Below are positions 1-8,328 of a DNA stretch of 64,000 nucleotides, in pieces; position 1 is the stretch's first letter; each line of letters opens with the position of its first letter. Source of the DNA: DATMER01 sp035536935 (lineage in GTDB: Bacteria; Acidobacteriota; Thermoanaerobaculia; Multivoradales; UBA5704); NCBI GenBank assembly GCA_035536935.1, contig DATLNC010000180.1, forward strand, positions 1-64,000. Reading direction: 5' to 3'. Below the pieces are notes generated by a model that saw only the letters and a list, made by a program, of their open reading frames with translations, made no database searches and had not been told where the DNA came from. Made by a program: the position numbers and the translations under genes.

Positions 1-320
1 TCCGCCCGGTTGCTCGTGGTGCTCCACGTCCAGGTACCGAGCTCGTCGGCGAAGAGGCGGATGCGGAAGACGTCGCCCGCCGGTCCGCCCGCGCCATCCC
101 GGTCGAAGAAGCCGCGAGCTGTGTAGAGCGTGCCCGAGGGCGAGGTCACTTTGGCCGAGAGCGTCACCGAGGTGAAGGGATTCGTGCCTGAACGCGAGTC
201 GAAGGCCTGGCTGGACCTCAGGACCACGTCGGTGGTGTCGAATCGAGGGACCGCAGCGAACCCGGGAACGGCAAAAAGGATTACGCTGGCAAACAGGACC
301 ATTCCGAGGCTCTTACCCAT
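1..320 (-). CDS. Secreted DUF5060-type protein (5' part only)
   Basis: The reading frame starts at ATG 320 and runs off the left edge, so only the first ~106 residues are visible. Residues 1-22 form a signal peptide (short basic start, hydrophobic core, Ala-rich end). The following segment, with the phrases FTSVTLSAKVTSPSG, RGFFDRDGAG and ELGTWTWSTTSNR, matches the DUF5060 beta-sandwich that precedes a glycoside-hydrolase-like barrel (DUF4038 group) in secreted proteins. The catalytic part lies outside the window, so the substrate is unknown. It is transcribed divergently from carB across a ~135 bp gap. Confidence 0.75.
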   Translation of the reverse strand, partial: MGKSLGMVLFASVILFAVPGFAAVPRFDTTDVVLRSSQAFDSRSGTNPFTSVTLSAKVTSPSGTLYTARGFFDRDGAGGPAGDVFRIRLFADELGTWTWSTTSNRA

Positions 321-416
321 GCTGCACCCCTTGATGAGCCGCTTCACGGTGGAGAAGGTATGGCTACGCGAACAGCAAAGGGTAGCTATAGCATAAGCGC
401 AATCATTTTGCAAAGC

Positions 417-444
417 CCTCACCTCACAAAGGGTGAGGTATATT
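417..444 (+). promoter_or_regulatory. Dyad plus -10-like box upstream of carB
   Basis: A 7-bp inverted repeat CCTCACC / GGTGAGG (417-423 and 432-438) is followed at once by TATATT (439-444), a good -10 hexamer. The carB ATG is at 456, so the predicted start point lies within a few bases of the start codon. No correctly spaced -35 box is visible; the dyad occupies its place, which would suit a regulator site. This is an inference from position only. Confidence 0.4.
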
Positions 445-455
445 CCGTCCCCACC

Positions 456-3400
456 ATGCCCCGGCGCACAGACATCCGCTCCATTCTCGTCCTGGGCTCC
501 GGCCCGATCGTCATCGGCCAGGCCTGCGAATTCGACTACTCGGGCACGCAGGCCTGCCGCGTCCTGCGGAGCGAGGGCTACCGCGTGATCCTCGTCAACT
601 CCAACCCGGCGACGATCATGACCGACCCCGAGTTCTCCGACGCCACCTATATCGAGCCCCTGGTCCCCGAGGTGGTCGAGAAGATCCTCGAGCGCGAGCG
701 GCCGGACGCCCTGCTCCCCACGGTCGGCGGCCAGACCGGCATCAACCTCACCCTGGCCCTGGAGGAGCGCGGCGCCCTGAAGCGCCTGGGCGTCGAGGTC
801 CTCGGCGCCAACGTCGGCGCCCTGCGCCTGGGCGAGGACCGCCTCCTCTTCAAGCAGGCCATGGAAGAGATCGGGCTCAAGGTCCCCAGGAGCGGCTACG
901 CCGCCAACCTGGAAGAGACCCGCGAGATCGTCGGCGGAGAAGGAGGGATCGGCTATCCGGTCATCATCCGCCCGAGCTTCACCCTCGGCGGCGAAGGCGG
1001 CGGCGTGGCCTACAACCGCGAGGAGCTGGAAGAGATCGTCGAGACCGCGGTCCAGGCGAGCCCGGTCGGCCGCATTCTGGTCGAGCAGTCCGTCCTCGGC
1101 TGGAAGGAGTTCGAGCTGGAAGTCATGCGCGACCTCGCGGACAACGCCATCGTCGTCTGCTCGGTCGAGAACGTGGACGCCATGGGGGTCCACACGGGCG
1201 ACTCGATCACCGTCGCGCCCCAGCAGACCCTCTCCGACCGCGAGTATCAGGACATGCGCGACGACGCCTTCAAGGTCATCCGGCGGGTCGGCGTCGCGAC
1301 CGGCGGCTCCAACATCCAGTTCGCGGTCAACCCCGCGACCGGCGAGCGCGTGGTCATCGAGATGAACCCGCGCGTCTCGCGCAGCTCGGCCCTGGCCTCC
1401 AAGGCCACCGGCTTTCCCATTGCCAAGATCGCGGCCCTGCTCGCCGTGGGCTACACGCTCGACGAGGTCGCCAACGACATCACCGGCAAGACCTACGCGG
1501 CGTTCGAGCCCACCCTGGACTACACGGTGGTCAAGATCCCGCGCTGGGCCTTCGAGAAGTTCCCCCAGTCGCCGACCACCCTCGGCACCTCCATGAAATC
1601 AGTGGGGGAGGTGATGGCCATGGGCGCCACCTTCGGCGAGGCGCTGATGAAAGCGCTCTCGGCCCTGGAGCTCGACGGCAGCATGGCCGACCGCGAGCGT
1701 CGGATGTCCGACCCCGTGCGCCTGCGCGGCCGGCTCGTCACCCCGAACTGGGAGCGCCTCTTCGCCGTCTTCGCCGCCCTGCGCCAGGGCTGGACCGTCG
1801 AAGAGGTCACGCAGGTCTCCCACATCGATCCCTGGTTCCTGCGCGAGATCCAGGAGATCGTCGAGCTGGAAGCCGAGCTCGCCTGCTGGGACCTGCGCTC
1901 GCTCCCCCGGCCGCTGCTGCGCAAGGCCAAGATGACCGGGCTGACCGACGCGCGGATCGCCTCCCTCGTGAGCTGCCCGGAGAGAGACCTCGCCGCCGCG
2001 CGGGCTCGATCGGGAATCCGCCGCGTCTACAAGCGGGTGGACACCTGCGCCGCCGAGTTCCCGGCCACGACTCCCTACCTGTACTCCACCTTCGGCGAGG
2101 AGGACGAAGCCGAGACCGACGACCGGCCCAAGGTGGTCATCCTCGGCTCCGGCCCGAACCGCATCGGCCAGGGGATCGAGTTCGACTACTGCTGCGTCCA
2201 CGCCGCCTTCGCACTCAGGGAAATCGGCTACGAGACCATCATGGTCAACTGCAACCCCGAGACCGTCTCGACCGACTACGACACCTCCGACCGCCTCTAC
2301 TTCGAGCCCCTCACCCTGGAGCACGTGCTCGCCGTGATCGAGCGCGAGCAGCCGAAAGGGGTGATCATCCAACTCGGCGGCCAGACTCCGCTCAAGCTGG
2401 CCCGGGGCCTCGCCGCCGCGGGAGTGCCGATCTGGGGGACGCCGCCGCACGCCATCGACCTGGCGGAAGACCGCAAGCTCTTCGGCGCCCTCCTGGCCGA
2501 GGAGGGGATCCGCCAGCCGGAGAACGGCACGGCGACCTCGCTGGAAGAGGCGGTCGTCGTAGCGCGGCGGATCGGCTTCCCGGTCGTAGTACGGCCGAGC
2601 TACGTGCTCGGCGGCCGGGCCATGGCCGTCTGCTACGACGAATCGACCCTGGGGCGCTACATGAAAGAGGCCGCGGACGTCTCGCCCGGCCACCCTGTGC
2701 TCCTGGACCGCTTCCTCGAAGACGCCTTCGAGGTCGATCTCGACCTCCTTTCGGATGGCACCTCCGCCGTGGTAGCGGGAGTGCTCCAGCACATCGAAGA
2801 GGCGGGCATCCACTCCGGCGACTCGGTCGCGGTTCTTCCTCCTTACAGGGTCTCGCAGGCGGACCAGGACGTGATGCGGGACATCGCCCGGCGCCTGGCC
2901 CTGCGGCTCGGGGTGGTGGGCCTGATGAACGTCCAGTTCGCGCTCAAGGACGGCCATGTCTACGTGCTGGAGGTGAACCCGCGGGCCTCGCGCACGGTGC
3001 CGTTCATCGCCAAGGCGGTGGGCGTGCCGCTGGTCAAGCTGGCGGTGCGGGCGATGGCGGGGGAGAGCCTGGACTCGATGGGCTTCACGGAAGAGCCGCG
3101 GGTGCCCGGGGTCTTCATAAAGGCGCCGGTCTTCCCGTTCCGTCGGTTTCCGGGAGTCGATCCGATCCTCGGTCCGGAGATGAAGTCCACGGGCGAGGTC
3201 ATGGGCGCGAGCGGCGCCTTCGGCAACGCCTTCGCCAAGGCCTGGCTCGGAGCCGGCCATCAGCTACCGCTGGAGGGAACGGCCTTCCTCTCCGTGCACG
3301 ACCGGGACAAGCCGTTCCTTCTCCCGGTGGCCCGGCGCCTCTCCGAGCTGGGCTTCGGGCTGGTCGCGACGTCCGGCACCGCGGTTTTCCTGGTGGAGCA

Positions 3401-3686
3401 TGGCCTTGAGGTAAAGACCGTGCAGAAGGTCCACGACGAGGCGCGGCCGCATGTCGTGGACCACCTGATCAACGGCGAGATCGACCTCGTGGTGAACACC
3501 CCGCTGGGCCGCGAGTCGCACGAGGACGACGGCATCATCCGCCGCACGGCCCTCAAGCACGACATTCCCTGCATCACGACTCTCTCGGGAGCCATGGCCG
3601 CGGTGGAAGGCATCGCGGCCCTGCAGCGCGACGGCCTGGCCGTGCGGTCGCTGCAGGAGATGCATGCCTCGGTGGGGCGGGGGTAG
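456..3686 (+). CDS. carB: Carbamoyl-phosphate synthase large subunit
   Basis: This is the ammonia/ATP-using subunit that makes carbamoyl phosphate for pyrimidine and arginine synthesis in the cytoplasm. The protein is 1076 aa, the normal CarB length, and has the two duplicated ATP-grasp halves: the first opens with LVLGSGPIVIGQACEFDYSG, the second, at about residue 560, with ILGSGPNRIGQGIEFDY. An allosteric MGS-like domain follows the second half. I chose ATG 456 over an upstream in-frame start at 360 because the conserved protein begins MPRRTDI there. The small subunit carA is not adjacent. Confidence 0.97.
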   Translation: MPRRTDIRSILVLGSGPIVIGQACEFDYSGTQACRVLRSEGYRVILVNSNPATIMTDPEFSDATYIEPLVPEVVEKILERERPDALLPTVGGQTGINLTLALEERGALKRLGVEVLGANVGALRLGEDRLLFKQAMEEIGLKVPRSGYAANLEETREIVGGEGGIGYPVIIRPSFTLGGEGGGVAYNREELEEIVETAVQASPVGRILVEQSVLGWKEFELEVMRDLADNAIVVCSVENVDAMGVHTGDSITVAPQQTLSDREYQDMRDDAFKVIRRVGVATGGSNIQFAVNPATGERVVIEMNPRVSRSSALASKATGFPIAKIAALLAVGYTLDEVANDITGKTYAAFEPTLDYTVVKIPRWAFEKFPQSPTTLGTSMKSVGEVMAMGATFGEALMKALSALELDGSMADRERRMSDPVRLRGRLVTPNWERLFAVFAALRQGWTVEEVTQVSHIDPWFLREIQEIVELEAELACWDLRSLPRPLLRKAKMTGLTDARIASLVSCPERDLAAARARSGIRRVYKRVDTCAAEFPATTPYLYSTFGEEDEAETDDRPKVVILGSGPNRIGQGIEFDYCCVHAAFALREIGYETIMVNCNPETVSTDYDTSDRLYFEPLTLEHVLAVIEREQPKGVIIQLGGQTPLKLARGLAAAGVPIWGTPPHAIDLAEDRKLFGALLAEEGIRQPENGTATSLEEAVVVARRIGFPVVVRPSYVLGGRAMAVCYDESTLGRYMKEAADVSPGHPVLLDRFLEDAFEVDLDLLSDGTSAVVAGVLQHIEEAGIHSGDSVAVLPPYRVSQADQDVMRDIARRLALRLGVVGLMNVQFALKDGHVYVLEVNPRASRTVPFIAKAVGVPLVKLAVRAMAGESLDSMGFTEEPRVPGVFIKAPVFPFRRFPGVDPILGPEMKSTGEVMGASGAFGNAFAKAWLGAGHQLPLEGTAFLSVHDRDKPFLLPVARRLSELGFGLVATSGTAVFLVEHGLEVKTVQKVHDEARPHVVDHLINGEIDLVVNTPLGRESHEDDGIIRRTALKHDIPCITTLSGAMAAVEGIAALQRDGLAVRSLQEMHASVGRG

Positions 3687-3729
3687 GAGGAGCTAGTGCT
3701 CTGTTACGCCGGAAAAGATAGTCATCCTC

Positions 3730-3788
3730 TGTAGGGGCACCTCTTGTGGGTGCCCTTCCGGAGGGCGGCCACAAGAGCCGCCCCTACA
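3730..3788. repeat. 59-bp dispersed palindrome, copy 1
   Basis: The element runs from TGTAGGGGC to GCCCCTACA and folds into a near-complete hairpin, with inner arms CTCTTGTGG / CCACAAGAG. A second copy lies at 21340-21398 in inverted orientation and, compared base by base, differs at only two of 59 positions. Those two positions pair with each other. It lies between the convergent ends of carB and the small gene at 3796, where it could also act as a terminator. Confidence 0.85.
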
Positions 3789-3795
3789 TGAAACG

Positions 3796-4005
3796 CTATC
3801 CGTCACTCGGACTGTGACGAGGCACGGGAAGCTCGACGAGCAGGAAGTTGCCGGCAGGATACAGGTAGTCCTCGCCGGAATCGTCGATCACGCGCAGGAA
3901 GCCGCTGCCGGCTGCGGACTCGTCTGGCAAGACCTGATAGAGCTTGCGCAGCTCGAGGTCATCCAGGCCCTCGTTGCGGACGCAGACGGCGAAGTGGGGC
4001 ATCAT
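3796..4005 (-). CDS. Small conserved protein of unknown function
   Basis: This 69-aa protein has phrases such as FAVCVRNEG, LELRKLYQVLPD and VIDDSGEDYLYP. They resemble a small, widely scattered family of uncharacterised proteins whose members read roughly as FxVCIxNxGY..SLExRKxYxxLPD..VIDESGEDYLYP. It has no signal peptide or membrane segment and is probably a soluble beta-rich domain. It sits 35 nt downstream of the secreted gene at 4041-5369 and could be co-transcribed with it. Two adjacent ATG codons (4005, 4002) are possible starts. Function is unknown. Confidence 0.7.
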   Translation of the reverse strand: MMPHFAVCVRNEGLDDLELRKLYQVLPDESAAGSGFLRVIDDSGEDYLYPAGNFLLVELPVPRHSPSDG

Positions 4006-4040
4006 GGATGAAGGTGCCGGTCAGCCGGCACCTTGGCTCC

Positions 4041-5369
4041 CTACCTGTAAGCCTCCACCACCACATCGCTGTAGGTCCACCCGAACGTCGGCACCTCGTC
4101 GAGGGTGGCTCCCTCGGGGAAGCCCATGTCGAGGAGGAAGCGGTCGCCTGCCTTCAGGGTCACCTTGGTGACGTTGGGAGTGCCTTCCAGGGTCTGCTTG
4201 AGCTCGCCGCTGGCCAGGTCGGTGATGGTCACCGTGTACTTGCCCTTGCCCATGTCGTAGTCGTTCACGACGCGGTAGGTGCGGCCGGGGATCGCCTGGA
4301 AAGGCTTGACGATCTTGATCTTGTCCGCGTGCTTGGTCGCGATGCCGTGCCGCGCCAGGGCCGTGTAGGCGTCCGGCCCACGGAAGTAGAGCATGCCGGG
4401 CATGTCCTGGTTCCGGTTGATCACGAACCAGTAGACCAGGTGCTTGCCGTCCGGGTCCTTGGGGTACCAGGCGCCCACCGTGACGTCGAGCGTCAGCCGC
4501 AGGCGGGTGAACGCCCCGGCCGGAGCCGCGAAGGTCAGCCGGCCGACCGGCGTCGACGGCGTCGCCCTGTGCACCACTCCCTTGGCCGTGAAGCAGGTCG
4601 CCCCCGCGGGGCACTCCGGCTCCGCGCCCGGCACCGTGAGGGACGACTCGCCGCTGCCCGAGGGCTCCACCACCGCCACCTCGCCCGTGGCGCTGTCGGT
4701 CAGCACGGCATAGGCGAAGAACTCCCGGCTGCAGCTCACCGTGGCCCGCGCATCCGAAATCGCCGCCACCCCGAGGACGTCGGCGCGGTAGCTCGACGAC
4801 ACCGGCGGGAGCGTGACCGCGGTGGCCGCGCCCAGGGCCGTGCCGTCGAGCCTGATCAGCGAAAAGGTGCACTGGGCCGCGTACTTGGACACGTTCGCCA
4901 GCATCAGGTGCGTGGACCGGGTCGCACTGGCGGTGAGCCCCTGGAGCGTCAGCGAACCGCCGGCCGCCACGAGGTTGTCCGAAGTCACGACCGGCAGGGC
5001 CACGCCCAGCGCGCCCGCCTGGCCCTTGCCCGCGAGGCGCGCGCCGTAGCGCACGTTCGGCGAGCCCGACAGCTCGAGCAGCCCGCGGAACCCGGCCCCC
5101 GGCTTGACGATCGCGGTCAGATTGCCGAGCACCTGGAGCGGTGCGGGCTGGCCGGCACGCTGGGTGCCGTCCGTATCCGCGGCCACGAGCACCTGGTTGA
5201 CGCTCGCCGGCTGCGCGGCCGAGTTCGTTACGGTGACCTCCGCCTCGTACAAGGCGCTGCCGGCCTGAGTCACTCCCGGCAGGGGGATGTAGACCGTGCC
5301 CGCCTGCGCAGTGTCTGCAGCAAAGGCGGCAAGGAAAGCGAGAAGACAAACGAGGACGGATCGAGTCAT
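4041..5369 (-). CDS. Secreted protein of unknown function
   Basis: The 442-aa protein begins with a clear signal peptide (MTRSVLVCLLAFLAAF, cleavage near residue 24). The N-terminal ~200 residues look like an all-beta adhesion or pseudo-propeller region (VTVTNSAAQPASVNQVLV, LLELSGSPNVRYGARL). The C-terminal ~190 residues form a separate domain (TLDVTVGAWYPKDPDG, YWFVINRNQD, GRTYRVVNDYDMG) resembling concanavalin-like beta-sandwiches, but I cannot name the family. ATG 5369 is preferred over an upstream TTG (5387) because it puts the basic residue directly before the hydrophobic core. Probably exported to the periplasm or outside. Confidence 0.75.
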   Translation of the reverse strand: MTRSVLVCLLAFLAAFAADTAQAGTVYIPLPGVTQAGSALYEAEVTVTNSAAQPASVNQVLVAADTDGTQRAGQPAPLQVLGNLTAIVKPGAGFRGLLELSGSPNVRYGARLAGKGQAGALGVALPVVTSDNLVAAGGSLTLQGLTASATRSTHLMLANVSKYAAQCTFSLIRLDGTALGAATAVTLPPVSSSYRADVLGVAAISDARATVSCSREFFAYAVLTDSATGEVAVVEPSGSGESSLTVPGAEPECPAGATCFTAKGVVHRATPSTPVGRLTFAAPAGAFTRLRLTLDVTVGAWYPKDPDGKHLVYWFVINRNQDMPGMLYFRGPDAYTALARHGIATKHADKIKIVKPFQAIPGRTYRVVNDYDMGKGKYTVTITDLASGELKQTLEGTPNVTKVTLKAGDRFLLDMGFPEGATLDEVPTFGWTYSDVVVEAYR

Positions 5370-5438
5370 GAGTAGGACTTTCTGCAAAGGCGTAGGGTTG
5401 TCGGCTCAGAGTTGGGAAACAGCCGGGATTATAACCCA

Positions 5439-5690
5439 GACCGTTCCACCCGCTCCGCGGACGGCTCAACCCGTCCGTTTCGGACAAAAACCCCCGGGTA
5501 TCGGACGAAAACCGGCGGGTTGGACGCTCCAGCCGGCCGGTTGGGAGGCTCAACCCACGGGTTGGACGCGTCAACCGGCGGGTGGGGAGGTCCAACCCGC
5601 CGGTATGGGACAAAAACCCGCGGGTATCGGGGCCGTACCGGCCGGTTCGGCCGTCCAACCCGCCGGTTGAAAGGGCCAACCCGGCTCCGC
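5439..5690. repeat. 21-bp-period tandem array, array 1
   Basis: About 12 consecutive degenerate units of exactly 21 bp fill most of the gap between the secreted gene and the amber-split gene. Each unit carries a dyad of the type ACCC-N2-GGGT or ACCGGCCGGT inside a variable frame, for example CAACCCACGGGTTG, AAACCCGCGGGTAT and ACCGGCCGGTT. Arms vary but stay complementary. No unit is separated by a unique spacer, so it is not CRISPR. The rest of the 5370-5696 gap shows nothing else I can name. Confidence 0.85.
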
Positions 5691-5696
5691 ATCCGC

Positions 5697-5867
5697 CTAT
5701 CCTTCCCCCTCCTCCTCGACGGCAGCGGGTTCTTCCACGACCTCGACGACCTCGACGACGTCGGGGAACCGGTCCTCCTCCCACAATCGCCGGAGCTGCT
5801 CGGGGGTGGTGGCGGCGGCGGTGCGGAGCTTGCCGATGGCGCCTCCCAGGTCGTCTTCGGCCACGCA
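5697..5867 (-). other. In-frame coding extension after an amber codon
   Basis: Directly after the TAG that ends the gene at 5868, the same frame stays open for 56 codons and reads as protein (VAEDDLGGAIGKLRTAAA, TTPEQLRRLWEEDRFPD, then an acidic VVEVVEVVEEP tail) to TAG at 5697-5699. A GTG codon at 5864 could start it separately. The readings I can offer are a GAG-to-TAG nonsense mutation splitting one ~158-aa gene, stop-codon readthrough, or a tightly coupled second small gene. Confidence 0.6.
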
Positions 5868-6176
5868 CTAGAGGGTGGTGAGGAGCTCCGCGTGCAGGTC
5901 GTAGGGGATCTCGTGATCCAGCATCTCGTCCGGCGGCTCGGGCACCTCGTTCGCCAGGCGGCGCAGCCGTCCCTGGATGGCCTCGAGCTCGTCCGCGGTG
6001 CCGAGCACCTGGGAGAGCACGTCCGGCTCCAGGGTCTCCGGCGCGATCACCATGCGGGCCCGCGCGGTGCGCAGCTCCACCCGCGCCTGCTCGGCCCGGC
6101 CCCGCACCGACAACGTCCACTCCGGCTCCCCCTTGGCTCCCTCCCGCAGCACTACAGTCACAGGCATGTTCGTCAT
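5868..6176 (-). CDS. Conserved small protein, possibly truncated by an amber stop
   Basis: The 102-aa protein (MTNMPVTVVLREG, then WTLSVRGRAEQARVELRTARAR and a proline/acidic-rich helical part) has no membrane segment or motif I can assign. I chose ATG 6176 because GGGAGA lies 5 nt upstream; a further upstream start at 6197 lacks one. The frame ends at TAG 5868-5870 and continues in frame for another 56 codons (see the entry at 5697). A promoter with TTGTAC and TACTTT boxes lies upstream. Function unknown; the sequence looks like an ordinary soluble protein. Confidence 0.65.
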   Translation of the reverse strand: MTNMPVTVVLREGAKGEPEWTLSVRGRAEQARVELRTARARMVIAPETLEPDVLSQVLGTADELEAIQGRLRRLANEVPEPPDEMLDHEIPYDLHAELLTTL

Positions 6177-6196
6177 CTTGTCTCCCTTGCGCGGCA

Positions 6197-6225
6197 AAAG
6201 TACCGTGGTCCCATTACCCGTACAA
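6197..6225 (-). promoter_or_regulatory. Sigma-70-type promoter for the gene at 5868-6176
   Basis: Read on the minus strand, TTGTAC (6225-6220) and TACTTT (6202-6197) are separated by 17 bp. The predicted start is about 10-15 nt ahead of the ribosome binding site GGGAGA and the ATG at 6176. Confidence 0.5.
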
Positions 6226-6317
6226 TGATTGCATGGGTAGCGCCGTCACTGTCAAGAGTCGCGGAAGAAGACGACCTCTTGTGCTTTGCCTGCCCCATGA
6301 TGTAAGCTCGCGCCACA

Positions 6318-6812
6318 ATGTCACCCAAAAGAAAAAAGACCGAGATTCAAACGGAGCCGAGCGCCGAAGTCCGTCGTCTGCGGACGATGCTGAAGACTGC
6401 AATGAAAGTGCTGGGCTTCACGAACCGTGACGTGGAGCGCAAGCTGGGCTTGAGCGGCAGTTACCTCAGCCGGCTTTTCTCCGGGATGATCGACCTGAAG
6501 GTGGACCACGTCGTGGCCATCGCGCGGGTGATCGGGGTGGAGCCGGAGGAGCTCTTCCAGCTCGCCTTCCCCAGGAAGAAGAAGGGGCCGACCGCCGGTG
6601 CGGCGCGTCTGCGGGAGACGCTGGACGAATACCAGCGCACCGGCAACGCTCCCTGGGGCGGGTCGCTCAACCTGGCCGACCTCGAGTTCGAGGAGTCGTC
6701 GGAGCCGGCGTCGCAGCAGCAGAAGACGGACGGCGGCAGCGCGGATCTGGAGCAGGTCTTGGAAAAGATGATGGCCAAGGCCCTGCACAAGGTTCTCGAC
6801 CGGATGGGGTAA
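6318..6812 (+). CDS. XRE-type helix-turn-helix regulator
   Basis: This 164-aa protein carries a Cro/C1-type HTH at residues ~18-75 (LRTMLKTAMKVLGFTNRDVE, LGLSGSYLSRLFSG, then VDHVVAIARVIGVEPEELFQL). The N-terminus is very basic and the C-terminus is a charged, partly helical tail that may dimerise or bind a partner. It probably binds DNA as a local regulator. It converges on the zinc-finger/TPR gene at 6916-8235, with a hairpin repeat between them. My recollection is that short XRE regulators and this TPR type are often neighbours in Acidobacteriota; a functional link is inferred. Confidence 0.85.
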   Translation: MSPKRKKTEIQTEPSAEVRRLRTMLKTAMKVLGFTNRDVERKLGLSGSYLSRLFSGMIDLKVDHVVAIARVIGVEPEELFQLAFPRKKKGPTAGAARLRETLDEYQRTGNAPWGGSLNLADLEFEESSEPASQQQKTDGGSADLEQVLEKMMAKALHKVLDRMG

Positions 6813-6814
6813 GA

Positions 6815-6904
6815 GCCCCCTCCCCCGCTACGCGGGAGAGGGAGCCCGGAGTCCAGGATCAAGGGGAGGGCGGAGGCGTCCTCTCCCGCGCAGCGGGGGA
6901 GGAT
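6815..6904. repeat. Pair of CCCTCCCCC-type hairpins
   Basis: Two hairpins lie between convergent genes: CCCCCTCCCCCGC-tac-GCGGGAGAGGG and, about 45 nt later, CTCTCCCGC-gca-GCGGGGGAGGA. The same style of element occurs at 18141-18182 and 21423-21468. This GC-rich motif is widespread as an intergenic repeat; here it probably serves as a bidirectional terminator. Confidence 0.6.
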
Positions 6905-6915
6905 AGAGGAGGGGT

Positions 6916-8235
6916 TTACAACGGTCGAGGCTCGAACTTCGCCTCCGGATCGTTCTCCGCCCTGCGGAGAAAGCGGATCACGTCCTCCAGCAGGGTGATC
7001 TTCGCGAGACCGAGCGAGAAGGCCTGTTGCAGGAAGCGCACCGCGACCAGCATCTCCCGCTCGATGTCCAGCCGGCGGAAGGTTTCCACGGCCTCGAGCA
7101 CCGTGTCCTGGGCCTCTTCCGACTCTCCTCGGTGCAGGAGGGAGAGCGCCATGTCGAGTGACGCCAGCGCAGCTGGGAAGCGCTGTTCGGCCTCGTCGAA
7201 ATCGTCCCGCACCTCCCGGAAAACGTTGACGGCGCGCTCATACCTACTCAGCCCGGCATCAATCCGCCCCTCCAGCCAGCGCAGTTTGATCCGGTTCAGC
7301 TTGGCCGCGCCCTCGTAACGCCATCGGTTCAAGAACAGAATTTTCTGGGCCTCCTCGAACCGCTCACAGTCCACCGTAAATGCGATCTGGTTGTGGACGG
7401 CCATGAATGCCAACTCGGGTTCGAAGTTCTGGTCGAGCAGCTTGAGGCCGCGCTGCAGCAGACGGAGAGCCTTCTCAGGCTCTCCGGAGTAGCCGGTGTA
7501 GATCCCCATCTTAAGGATTGCGCGCCCTGCGTGGTGCCGCTGCCCGAATTGGAGATAAACCTTGTGGACCATGAGGAGCGCTTCACGCGCCTTGGAGAAC
7601 TTGCGGCGGGCCCGGAACAGGGACGAGTGGAGGTCCATGAGCCGCGCCGTTAGCAGAGGGTCCCCGCTGCCCTCGTCCTGGTGGATGTAGGCCTGATAGA
7701 AGGCGGCCTCCGCCTCGTCGAGGCATTCGTTGACCCGGCAGGCGTTGGCGTACTCGGCCCAGGCCCGGCACTGGAGGTCGACGACCCGCTCCTGGCCATA
7801 CTTGTGGAAGCTCAGCCGGCCGGCGGCCATCTTGGCAAGGTGGGCTAGATCCCTCATCCGCGCCGGGTTCTCGTGCCGCAACGCCCAACTCTGCTCCAGG
7901 AGGGCCTCGACGAGAACCGGGCCGTAGTTCGCGGGCGACAGCGAGCTCAAATCTTCGTCGCCCTCACTGTTCAGCCGGGCGAGGAGGCGCTGCACCTTCT
8001 GCCGCTCCGATTCCTGCTTCCGATGGAATGCGAGCGCGGTGTCGAACGCCCGGTCGATGGCCGCGTCGTACTCCTCGACGGCGGGCGTAACAAGCGTAAG
8101 GGGCTGGCCGACCTCGGGGCTGCAGGCGCGGCAGCCGCGGAGCACGTGGCGCAGGACGATGCCGGCTCGCCTGCGGTCGAGCTTCCCGCGCACGAAATCC
8201 TCCAGCTCCTCCAGGGTCGGATGGTCAGTCAACAT
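6916..8235 (-). CDS. Zinc-finger/TPR protein, cassette copy 1
   Basis: The 439-aa protein opens with a short HC2-type zinc finger (HPTLEELEDFVRGKL, then H-x4-C-x2-C in VLRHVLRGCRAC), as seen in anti-sigma factors. Next come a linker and a long helical TPR-like solenoid, residues ~130-420, with repeat phrases such as ALLMVHKVYLQFGQ, AILKMGIYTGYSGEPEKALR and FREVRDDFDEAEQ. There is no membrane span, so it is probably cytoplasmic and binds protein or peptide. It lies 93 nt downstream of a small secreted protein gene, the same order as at 59204-60925. Partner and signal are unknown. Confidence 0.8.
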   Translation of the reverse strand: MLTDHPTLEELEDFVRGKLDRRRAGIVLRHVLRGCRACSPEVGQPLTLVTPAVEEYDAAIDRAFDTALAFHRKQESERQKVQRLLARLNSEGDEDLSSLSPANYGPVLVEALLEQSWALRHENPARMRDLAHLAKMAAGRLSFHKYGQERVVDLQCRAWAEYANACRVNECLDEAEAAFYQAYIHQDEGSGDPLLTARLMDLHSSLFRARRKFSKAREALLMVHKVYLQFGQRHHAGRAILKMGIYTGYSGEPEKALRLLQRGLKLLDQNFEPELAFMAVHNQIAFTVDCERFEEAQKILFLNRWRYEGAAKLNRIKLRWLEGRIDAGLSRYERAVNVFREVRDDFDEAEQRFPAALASLDMALSLLHRGESEEAQDTVLEAVETFRRLDIEREMLVAVRFLQQAFSLGLAKITLLEDVIRFLRRAENDPEAKFEPRPL

Positions 8236-8328
8236 GGTCCCCTTTCGAAGGTCCTATTTTGCCACAGGAGCCGGTCCAACCGCCAATGGGGGGCCGGGAG
8301 CGGCAGGGCCGCCCCCGGCGCTCTATGG

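Noticed and set aside
1599..3260. A 553-codon minus-strand frame inside carB
   Set aside because: It is antisense to a fully conserved CarB and has shadow-like His/Arg/Gly composition.
5439..5690. CRISPR array
   Set aside because: Units are contiguous and degenerate with no unique spacers, and no cas gene is present. The same holds for the other three 21-bp arrays.
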